The position numbers and the translations under genes were made by a program. Shown one piece after another: positions 1-6,373 of a DNA stretch of 33,090 bases (position 1 is its first letter; every line of letters begins with the position of its first letter). Source of the DNA: Planctomycetota bacterium (GTDB lineage: Bacteria; Planctomycetota; UBA8742; UBA2392); the NCBI GenBank assembly GCA_020425695.1, contig JAGQRE010000032.1, positions 1-33,090 of the forward strand, read 5' to 3'. The notes below the pieces were generated by a model. That model was not told the DNA's origin and ran no database searches. It saw only the letters and a program-made list of their open reading frames with translations.

Positions 1-75
1 CCGGCATCCACACAGGTCAAAGGCTTCGTGATGAGATGCGAAAGCGGAACCCGTCCGGCAGAAAACTACAACTGA
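1..75 (+). CDS. Possible 3' end of an upstream gene
   Basis: Frame 1 is open from the window edge to a TGA at 73-75 and encodes 24 residues. The stretch is too short to identify and could be open by chance. It is listed only because it ends 8 bases before the next possible start, at 84, in the same direction as the operon that follows. Confidence 0.2.
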   Translation, partial: PASTQVKGFVMRCESGTRPAENYN

Positions 76-83
76 ATTTAGGT

Positions 84-347
84 ATGAAGTGGGTACTCAG
101 GCTGGCCGCCATCGCAGGGCTGGCCTTGTTGCTGCTGCTGTTTTTTCAAGGTTGAAGTTCGAACTACCAGGATACATCTCCGTTTATGAACTCTCCGGCA
201 AGTCCTGCCCGGGGAGGCCGGTGCAACTCAAATCCTTTAGGCCGACGCGGCTTCGGCACTTACAGGTGCTGGCCACGCGGGCTGATATTGACAGGGCATC
301 ATGGCACGGCGATACTCCCGAGCTACGGTGCGTTTGATGATTTTTAG
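84..347 (+). pseudogene. Small lipoprotein-like frame interrupted by TGA at the lipobox cysteine position
   Basis: From ATG 84 the frame reads a basic start (MKWVLR), a hydrophobic run of about 17 residues ending LLFFQG, then TGA (153-155). It continues open as SSNYQDTSPF and onward for 63 codons to TAG at 345-347. If the TGA were TGC or TGT, the N-terminus would be a good type II (lipoprotein) signal peptide with the box FQG-Cys-SS. The second half has Gly/Pro/His-rich text ending GAFDDF and matches no family I recognise. No Shine-Dalgarno is obvious before ATG 84. Likely explanations are a one-base nonsense change, a base-call error or chance; recoding is possible but unsupported. An overlapping open frame at 89-337 looks no better as protein. 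Confidence 0.3.
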
Positions 348-442
348 ATATTAGTCGTTTTATGTACGGCTAAATTGACGTTGCCCGCCGCCCCCCGGCA
401 TTGGCGCGGACCATCTGAGATACAGGACTCCGGAGCTTCGCC

Positions 443-946
443 GTGCTGCGCCATTTAATTCTATTCGTCGTCCTTTGTGGCTTCTGGGCTGCGCTTTCCG
501 GGCAACTAGACTGGACCGTCCCTTCCCAGCGCTATCTGATGGGCTGCGGGCTGGTCAGTTGCGCCCTGACAACGCTGCTAATGTGGCGCGTCGGCTTCCT
601 CGAGAAGGAAGGCAACTTCGTCATGATCGCGCTGCGTCAGCCACCTTACCTTGTGTGGCTGCTGTGGCAGATCATCATTTCGAACTGGGACGTCGCAGTC
701 CGGGTCTGGAAGCCGAAGCTTGACGTTGACCCTTCCATGATCAAGACCAGTTACTCGCTTAAGAGTGAGCTGGCGGTCGCAATCTTCGCGAACAGCATCA
801 CGCTGACGCCTGGCACCGTCACAGTCGACATTGATTCCAAGAACAGAGAGTTTCTGGTTCACCAGCTCTCGTCCACGGGTGAAGACGGGCTTAAATTCAT
901 GCATGACAAGGTCGCCAAGCTCGAAGGCGGGGAGGCCGCCGAGTGA
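443..946 (+). CDS. mrpE: Mrp-type Na+/H+ antiporter subunit E
   Basis: A 167-residue protein of the MnhE/MrpE family, a membrane subunit of the multisubunit cation/proton antiporter. The N-terminal half carries two to three transmembrane helices (about residues 3-20, 30-48, 63-85). A cytoplasmic domain follows, with the family's typical core ANSITLTPGTVTVDID at about residues 113-128. The length is normal for the family. The start is GTG 443 behind a GGAG (432-435). The stop overlaps the start of the next gene by four bases (GTGA), a sign of translational coupling. It is the first gene of a ten-gene operon, in the same position as mbhA in archaeal membrane-bound hydrogenase operons. Confidence 0.93.
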   Translation: MLRHLILFVVLCGFWAALSGQLDWTVPSQRYLMGCGLVSCALTTLLMWRVGFLEKEGNFVMIALRQPPYLVWLLWQIIISNWDVAVRVWKPKLDVDPSMIKTSYSLKSELAVAIFANSITLTPGTVTVDIDSKNREFLVHQLSSTGEDGLKFMHDKVAKLEGGEAAE

Positions 947-1239
947 TTCTGGCTGAAGTCGAATCCATGTTGAACACGGACATTCCGACGCTGGTCGGTG
1001 GTGTTGCGCTGCTGTTTGGGATCATGCTGTTGCTTGTCCGCGCCATTGCGGGTCCGACCAACTACGACCGCATCCTGGCCATGAACGCTATCGGAACCAA
1101 GACGGCGCTGTTTGTTGCATTGCTCGGTTTCATCACGGAGCGCCCGGCCTTTCTGGACATCGCACTAGCGTACGCCATTTTGAACTTCGTCGGCACCATC
1201 GCGATCCTGAAGTTCATCCGTCACCGGAGGCTCGGTTGA
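943..1239 (+). CDS. mrpF: Mrp-type Na+/H+ antiporter subunit F
   Basis: A 98-residue, three-helix membrane protein of the MrpF/MnhF/PhaF family. The recognisable part is the second helix region with GPTNYDRILAMNAIGTKTAL, followed by the acidic helix ITERPAFLDIALAYAILNF that is typical of the family. The start is GTG 943, with a strong GGGGAGG (929-935) seven bases upstream and a four-base overlap with the E subunit gene. The stop overlaps the ATG of the G subunit by one base (TGATG). It corresponds to MbhB by order and is a structural subunit of the antiporter membrane domain. Confidence 0.93.
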   Translation: MILAEVESMLNTDIPTLVGGVALLFGIMLLLVRAIAGPTNYDRILAMNAIGTKTALFVALLGFITERPAFLDIALAYAILNFVGTIAILKFIRHRRLG

Positions 1240-1568
1240 TGCAGGTGTTCCTGGACATCGTGGTGTGGGTGTTGCTGATCGCGGGCGGGTTCTTTTCGCT
1301 GACAGCGGCCGTTGGCGTGTTGCGGTTTCCGGACTTTTACACACGTCTACATCCGGCCGGCAAGAATGACACTCTCGGTGTCTTACTGTTTTGCTCGGCC
1401 ATGCTGATTGAAACGATGAAGTACGACTACGGCTATCTCGTGGCCGGAAGACTGGTGCTGATGGTTCTATTCATGCTGATGGCGAGTCCGATTGCCTGCC
1501 ACGCGATCACGCAAGCTGCATACGTTGATGGCTTGAGGCCCTGGAAGAAAGGGGAACCACGCCGGTGA
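1239..1568 (+). CDS. mrpG: Mrp-type Na+/H+ antiporter subunit G
   Basis: A 109-residue, three-helix protein of the MrpG/MnhG/PhaG family. The central motif VLRFPDFYTRLHPAGKNDTLG (about residues 28-48) is the family hallmark (RFPDxYxRLHAxxKxxTLG). ATG 1239 is preferred over the TTG one codon upstream, because GGAGG (1226-1230) sits eight bases before the ATG and the ATG forms a TGATG overlap with mrpF. Its stop overlaps the GTG of the next gene. It corresponds to MbhC by position. Confidence 0.93.
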   Translation: MQVFLDIVVWVLLIAGGFFSLTAAVGVLRFPDFYTRLHPAGKNDTLGVLLFCSAMLIETMKYDYGYLVAGRLVLMVLFMLMASPIACHAITQAAYVDGLRPWKKGEPRR

Positions 1569-2239
1569 ACGGAATTCTGCTGATCGATCTGATTCTTCTC
1601 GCGCTGGTGCTGGTAGCGGCAGTCGCCACGGTAGAGTCGCGCAACTTGTTCGCAGCGGCCATCTTGTCCTCAATCTACAGCCTGCTGATGGCCTGCTTCT
1701 GGACCAGCATGGATGCAGTCGACGTGGCCTACACCGAAGCGGCAGTCGGCGCCGGAATTTCAACGATCTTGCTGATCGGGACGCTCGTGCTGACGGGCTC
1801 GCGTGAAACAGTCCGTAAGGCCGTTCACTGGCCGGCTCTGCTTCTTTGTCTGGCAGTCGGCAGCGTGCTGATCTTCGGCACGCTGGACATGCCGGCCTTC
1901 GGCGACCCCAATGCCCCAGCGCAGCAACACGCGTTGTACGAAGGCTTTACTGGGCAGAACATCTTGAAGGCACCGGGCAGCAAAGCCGCTGAAGATTACG
2001 AAGCCTATCTGGCGACGGAAGACGCAGCGCATTCCCACGACGGTGAGCATGCCCACGATGAACACGCCCGGCACGACTATTTCCACGGACACGTTCCGAA
2101 CCAGGTAACCAGTGTCATCGTCACCTACCGCGCGTTCGACACGATGTTTGAAACCTGCGTAATCTTTTGCGCGGGCATCGGAATGATCGTCCTGCTGCGC
2201 GGACGCCGAGGCAACCCGATGAAGGGAGGCCTGCTATGA
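1565..2239 (+). CDS. MbhD/MbhE-like antiporter subunit (separate C-terminal part of MrpA) with a His-rich loop
   Basis: A 224-residue membrane protein. Residues 1-90 resemble the MbhD/DUF4040 domain, including the YTEAAVGAGISTILLIGTLV segment typical of the end of MrpA. The C-terminal part (about residues 175-215) resembles the MbhE-type domain, with TSVIVTYRAFDTMFETCVIF. Between them lies an extramembrane loop very rich in His and acidic residues (about 150-173: HSHDGEHAHDEHARHDYFHGH), which looks metal-binding. In classical Mrp operons this region is fused to the large MrpA; here it stands alone, as in Mbh-type operons. The start is GTG 1565 behind GGGGAA, overlapping the mrpG stop. The stop overlaps the ATG of mrpB (ATGA). 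Confidence 0.85.
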   Translation: MNGILLIDLILLALVLVAAVATVESRNLFAAAILSSIYSLLMACFWTSMDAVDVAYTEAAVGAGISTILLIGTLVLTGSRETVRKAVHWPALLLCLAVGSVLIFGTLDMPAFGDPNAPAQQHALYEGFTGQNILKAPGSKAAEDYEAYLATEDAAHSHDGEHAHDEHARHDYFHGHVPNQVTSVIVTYRAFDTMFETCVIFCAGIGMIVLLRGRRGNPMKGGLL

Positions 2240-2703
2240 AAGACAACGTCCTGATGCGCGTTGCGGCGCGCTGGAACATGCCGTTTCTGATCATATTCGC
2301 GCTGTATACCCAGACCCACGGTGAGCTCGGCCCGGGTGGCGGCTTCCAGGCCGGCGTGATGATCGCGGCCGCGTTCATAGTCTACGGCATGGTATTCGGC
2401 GCCGACGACATGCAGCGAATTGTCCCTCGCTGGATAACCGACTTGCTGGCTGCGCTGGGCGTGCTGATTTACGCGGGCACCGGAGTTTACTGTCTGGTTC
2501 AGGGCTACACGTTCCTCGACTACACGGCGATCAACCCGGCGAACCCCGGTGCGGGCGAACCGTGGGGCATGGTGTCAGTCGAATGGGGCGTCGGCATCAC
2601 CGTGGCGGCCGTGATGATGACCATCTTCAACGAGATTACAGAAGGTACTCTGCCCGGCCAGGAACACGACAAGAGTGACACCGAGATTGTAGGGAAGGCA
2701 TAG
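2236..2703 (+). CDS. mrpB: Mrp-type Na+/H+ antiporter subunit B
   Basis: A 155-residue, four-helix protein of the MnhB/MrpB family. The diagnostic segment is THGELGPGGGFQAGVMIAA (about residues 27-45), and EWGVGITVAAVMMTIFNEI lies near the C-terminus. I place the start at ATG 2236 rather than at codons further upstream. It has GGGAGG (2224-2229) six bases before it, forms an ATGA overlap with the preceding stop, and aligns with the usual N-terminus (a polar stretch followed by the first helix). It corresponds to MbhF. Confidence 0.93.
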   Translation: MKDNVLMRVAARWNMPFLIIFALYTQTHGELGPGGGFQAGVMIAAAFIVYGMVFGADDMQRIVPRWITDLLAALGVLIYAGTGVYCLVQGYTFLDYTAINPANPGAGEPWGMVSVEWGVGITVAAVMMTIFNEITEGTLPGQEHDKSDTEIVGKA

Positions 2704-2709
2704 AACGCG

Positions 2710-3078
2710 ATGCAAATCGTGCTGGACTATTACAACTACTGGATCTGCATCATCTTGATGATGGTGGGCTTCTACGGCGTTATCGCGAAGACCAACCTGA
2801 TCAAGAAGGCGCTGTCGATGTCGTTGTTCCAGACGGGCGTGCTGGTTTTCTACATCTCGATCGGCAAGGTTGACGGGGGTACCGGCCCCGTCCTCGACGA
2901 AGCCAACCCGGAAGCGATCTACAGCAACCCGTTGCCTCACGCGTTGATGCTGACGGCCATCGTCGTTGGCGTCGCCACGCTTTCCGTGGCCATGGCGATT
3001 ATCGTCAACATACGCGAGCAGTACGGCACCATCGACGAGCGCGACATTTCAGACATCGAGCACGAGACAGAGGAATAG
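2710..3078 (+). CDS. mrpC: Mrp-type Na+/H+ antiporter subunit C (NuoK-like)
   Basis: A 122-residue, three-helix protein homologous to NuoK of complex I. Visible features are helix 1 (YYNYWICIILMMVGFYGVI), the LIKKALSMSLFQTGVLVFYI segment, and the DPLPHALMLTAIVVG-type motif, here NPLPHALMLTAIVVGVA, which is the family signature. The gene starts six bases after the mrpB stop and ends immediately before the GTG of mrpD. It contributes to the proton/cation path between the small subunits and the large antiporter-like subunits. It corresponds to MbhG. Confidence 0.93.
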   Translation: MQIVLDYYNYWICIILMMVGFYGVIAKTNLIKKALSMSLFQTGVLVFYISIGKVDGGTGPVLDEANPEAIYSNPLPHALMLTAIVVGVATLSVAMAIIVNIREQYGTIDERDISDIEHETEE

Positions 3079-4608
3079 GTGGAACTGATCCATAAGAATC
3101 TGCCTGCCCTCATCGTCGTGCTGCCGTTGTGCATGGGCTTGCTGACGGCGATTGTTGGACGTCGCGGGCTCGGGTGGTGGATGGCGATGGCCACCAACTC
3201 GGCCGTGTTGGCGATGGCCGGTCAGTTGCTGTGGAACGTGATGCACAACGGCGCGTTCGAGATCACCTACCAGATGGGAAGTTGGCCGGCGCCCTTCGGA
3301 ATCGTGTACATAGTCGACCCACTGAACGCGGCCGTATTACTGGTTGTTTCGATCATTGCTTGCGTACTCACCCTATACGCTCGCAAAAGTGTTGCGTCCG
3401 AGATCCAGAAGAACCGCCTGCATTTTTTCTACGCGTTGTGGCTGTTCTGTACGACCGGGCTGCTCGGTATCACGATCACTGGCGACGCCTTCAATCTGTA
3501 CGTTCTGCTTGAGATCAGCTCGCTCAGCACCTACACGCTTGTCGCGCTGGGTCGCTCGCGCAATCGTCGCGCGCTGACGGCGGCTATCAATTATCTGGTA
3601 CTCGGTAGTATCGGTGCAAACTTCTACCTGCTGGGCATTGCCTACCTGTACATGGTGACCGGCAGCCTGAACATCGCCGACATCCGCCATATTCTGGAGA
3701 CAACGGTCTTCCCGACATGGGCGACCGACGCCCCGCAGTACCGCACAACAGTGATTGTCGGGTTCGCCTTCATGGCAGTCGGGCTGAGCCTGAAACTCGC
3801 GCTGTTTCCGCTGCACGGCTGGCTTCCTAACGCCTATACCTACGCGCCGTCGGCTGTATCGGGCCTACTCGCGAGTACAGCCACCAAGGTCGGTGCCTAC
3901 GTTTTCATCCGCGTGATTTTCACACTGGTCGGCGTGAACTTCGCCTTTGGCGTGCTGCACACCGAAACAGCGCTCATGGTTTCTGCCGGTGCTGCGATCA
4001 TCATTGGGTCGTGGCTGGCGTTGAAGCAAACCAACCTGAAGAAAATGCTGGCATATTCAAGCATAGGCCAGATCGGCTACATCACGCTCGGTTTCTCGCT
4101 CAACAACGTAAACGGGCTTACGGCCTCAATCATCCATCTGTTCAACCACGCCCTCACCAAGGGCAGCATGTTCATGGCGTTGGGCGTCGTGGTCTACCGC
4201 CTGGGTAATGCGCGCTTGAAGGATGTCCGAGGGCTTGGGCGTCAGTTGCCGGTCTCAATGGCGGTGTTCACTGCGGGCGGGCTTGGCTTGATCGGCGTAC
4301 CACTGACCGCAGGCTTCATCAGCAAGTGGTATCTGGTGACAGGCGCCATACAGGCTCATCGGTATGAAATGGCCGCAATCGTCCTGTTTGGTTCATTGCT
4401 GGCCCTGATGTATGTGTGGCGCGTCGTTGAACAAATCTACTTCGGCAAACGCGACGAGAACGCACCGAAGCTGAAAGAAGCCCCAGTTACGATGCTTGTG
4501 CCGATGGTGCTGCTGGTTGCTGCAAGCATCTACTTCGGGATTGATGCGCGGGCATCTTCGTGGGTAGCCCAGACCGCCGCCGAGTTGCTGTTGGGGGTGA
4601 AGGCATGA
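3079..4608 (+). CDS. mrpD: Mrp-type antiporter subunit D (NuoL/M/N family), first copy
   Basis: A 509-residue polytopic protein of the proton-conducting antiporter family (about 14 helices). Key residues of the transport path are visible: the helix-5 Glu in LYVLLEISSLSTY (about residue 142), the helix-7 Lys in GLSLKLALFPLHGWLP (about 240), the helix-8 segment STATKVGAYVF, and the later Lys in KKMLAYSSIGQIGY and HALTKGSMF. Its length fits MrpD, not MrpA (about 770-800). GTG 3079 directly follows the mrpC stop and has AGAGGA (3070-3075) upstream. The stop overlaps the next start (ATGA). It corresponds to MbhH. Confidence 0.93.
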   Translation: MELIHKNLPALIVVLPLCMGLLTAIVGRRGLGWWMAMATNSAVLAMAGQLLWNVMHNGAFEITYQMGSWPAPFGIVYIVDPLNAAVLLVVSIIACVLTLYARKSVASEIQKNRLHFFYALWLFCTTGLLGITITGDAFNLYVLLEISSLSTYTLVALGRSRNRRALTAAINYLVLGSIGANFYLLGIAYLYMVTGSLNIADIRHILETTVFPTWATDAPQYRTTVIVGFAFMAVGLSLKLALFPLHGWLPNAYTYAPSAVSGLLASTATKVGAYVFIRVIFTLVGVNFAFGVLHTETALMVSAGAAIIIGSWLALKQTNLKKMLAYSSIGQIGYITLGFSLNNVNGLTASIIHLFNHALTKGSMFMALGVVVYRLGNARLKDVRGLGRQLPVSMAVFTAGGLGLIGVPLTAGFISKWYLVTGAIQAHRYEMAAIVLFGSLLALMYVWRVVEQIYFGKRDENAPKLKEAPVTMLVPMVLLVAASIYFGIDARASSWVAQTAAELLLGVKA

Positions 4609-6128
4609 CCCCAGAAATGACGATTGCGCTCGCACTCGGTACCCCGCTGGTTGGGTCCATGCTGATCGCGATGGCCGGGCGCATCCCCAATCTGCGTGAG
4701 ACGTTCACGCTGCTGACAGCGTTGGCAACGTTCGGCCTGGTTGCCAGCCTATACCCACTAGTGATCCAGGGCGGGCAGCCGGAATTGTTCCTGCTTGAGA
4801 TGGTTCCGGGTGTGCCTCTCAGCTTCAAAGTTGAGCCACTGGGCATGGTGTACGCGCTGGTCGCGACTCTGCTTTGGGTTCCAAACTCGCTGTACAGCAT
4901 CGGCTACATGCGCGGCAACAATGAGAAACACCAGACGCGGTTCTATTTCTGTTTCCCGCTGGCAATCGCGAGTGCCGTCGGTATCGCATTCTCAGCGAAC
5001 ATTTTCACGATGTTCGTGTTCTACGAAACGCTGACGTTCTCGACATTCCCGTTGGTCACCCACAAGAACAACAGCGATGCCGTAAAAAGCGGGCGGGTCT
5101 ATCTCGGCATCTTGCTGACGACTTCCGTCTGCTTCCAGTTGCTGGCCGTGTTGTGGATCTACGCGCTCTACCAGAACGGCGATGTCAGTGGCATCGACTT
5201 CGTGCGCGGTGGCATTTTCAAGCAGGGGCTGGCTTCCGGGCTGGTTGCGCCAACTGTCTTTGGGCTGCTGTTCTTCCTGTACATCTACGGCATAGGCAAA
5301 GCCGCGATCATGCCGGTGCATCGCTGGCTACCAGCGGCCATGGTTGCCCCGACGCCAGTTAGTGCGTTCCTGCATGCAGTGGCTGTGGTCAAGGCGGGGG
5401 TGTTCTGTGTTATCAAGGTGACCGTCTATGTATTCGGTGCCGAAACGCTGTTGCAGTACAATCAGGGGCATTGGCTGATCTACGTCGCCGGCGGCACAAT
5501 TCTGATCGGCTCGCTAATCGCGATGTTCCAGGACAATCTTAAGCGTCGCCTCGCGTACTCGACGATCAGCCAGCTCAGCTACATTGTGCTGGGTACGGCG
5601 CTGCTTACCCCAATCAGCATCATGGCGGCCACGCTGCACATCATCGCACACGCTTTCGGCAAGATCACACTGTTCTTCGCGGCAGGTAGCGTCTACACGG
5701 CCGCGCACAAGACGCAGGTCAGTCAGCTTGACGGAATCGGACGACGCATGCCCTGGACCATGGGCGCTTTCACCGTAGGCACGCTCAGCATGATCGGCGT
5801 GCCGGTCGTCGTTGGGTTCGTGAGCAAGTGGTTCCTGATCAGTGGTGTTATCCAGCGCTGGGAGTTACCTGGCGGGCACTTCGACGAGGTGTTTGTGCTG
5901 GTGGTAATTCTGTTCTCGACGCTGTTGAATGCAGGCTACTTCCTACCGATCGTCTACCGCGCTTTCTTCAAGCCACTCAGCGACGACGATTTGAAACACC
6001 CGCACGGCGAAGCACCCTGGCCTATGGTCACCGCTCTGACGTTCACCGCCGGGCTGACACTCTTCTTCTTTTACTGGAACAAGCCAGCGCTGGAGTTGGC
6101 TGAGCTTGTCCGAAGGGCTGTGGGATGA
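4605..6128 (+). CDS. Mrp-type antiporter subunit D-like (NuoL/M/N family), second copy
   Basis: A 507-residue polytopic protein, paralogous to its neighbours. It has the helix-5 Glu in MFVFYETLTFSTF, the helix-7 Lys in GIGKAAIMPVHRWLPAAM and a helix-8 Lys in VAVVKAGVF, so it looks transport-competent. The motif NLKRRLAYSTISQLSYIVLG is the standard family segment. ATG 4605 is chosen over a start 45 bases upstream because it makes the ATGA overlap with the preceding stop and has a G-rich GGGGGTGAAGG before it. It ends in another ATGA overlap. It is not long enough to be MrpA and lacks the MbhD/E extension, which is encoded separately upstream. Confidence 0.9.
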   Translation: MTPEMTIALALGTPLVGSMLIAMAGRIPNLRETFTLLTALATFGLVASLYPLVIQGGQPELFLLEMVPGVPLSFKVEPLGMVYALVATLLWVPNSLYSIGYMRGNNEKHQTRFYFCFPLAIASAVGIAFSANIFTMFVFYETLTFSTFPLVTHKNNSDAVKSGRVYLGILLTTSVCFQLLAVLWIYALYQNGDVSGIDFVRGGIFKQGLASGLVAPTVFGLLFFLYIYGIGKAAIMPVHRWLPAAMVAPTPVSAFLHAVAVVKAGVFCVIKVTVYVFGAETLLQYNQGHWLIYVAGGTILIGSLIAMFQDNLKRRLAYSTISQLSYIVLGTALLTPISIMAATLHIIAHAFGKITLFFAAGSVYTAAHKTQVSQLDGIGRRMPWTMGAFTVGTLSMIGVPVVVGFVSKWFLISGVIQRWELPGGHFDEVFVLVVILFSTLLNAGYFLPIVYRAFFKPLSDDDLKHPHGEAPWPMVTALTFTAGLTLFFFYWNKPALELAELVRRAVG

Positions 6129-6373
6129 CTCCGGAACAGAAAAAGGCAGCACGCATTGCGTGGGTCATCGGGTTGCTCGTTCTCGGTGCGATCGTTCTGG
6201 TTGACCTGGGGGTGCACCATCACGCGCACTTCGAGAAAGACAACATCACGTTCGACACATTGCCGGAGTTCTGGCCGTTGTACGGCTTCACAGCAGCCTT
6301 TGTTCTTTTGATCGCAGCCAAGACACTCGCGGTAGCCCTGAAACGGAAGGACACGTTCTATGCGGATGACTGA
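6125..6373 (+). CDS. Small membrane protein of the antiporter operon
   Basis: An 82-residue protein with two predicted helices (about 11-28 and 48-70), a short His-rich stretch VHHHAHFEKD between them, and the segment TLPEFWPLYGFTAAFVLLIAAKTL. I recall similar small proteins (a PxFxxLYGF pattern and an acidic C-terminal tail) beside Mrp/Mbh-like clusters, but cannot name a characterised function. ATG 6125 has GAAGGG seven bases upstream and overlaps the previous stop by four bases. Its own stop lies within the next gene (14-base overlap), so it is firmly part of the operon. It may be an accessory or assembly subunit of the antiporter. Confidence 0.8.
   Translation: MTPEQKKAARIAWVIGLLVLGAIVLVDLGVHHHAHFEKDNITFDTLPEFWPLYGFTAAFVLLIAAKTLAVALKRKDTFYADD

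Noticed and set aside
153..200. SECIS element after the TGA in the lipoprotein-like frame
   Set aside because: Only a tight AGTTCGAACT palindrome is present; there is no stem-loop of the right size and apical GU to support selenocysteine insertion.
89..337. 82-residue open frame upstream of the antiporter operon
   Set aside because: No recognisable motif, a Cys/Arg-rich composition typical of chance frames, and overlap with the lipoprotein-like frame. Kept out as a gene.
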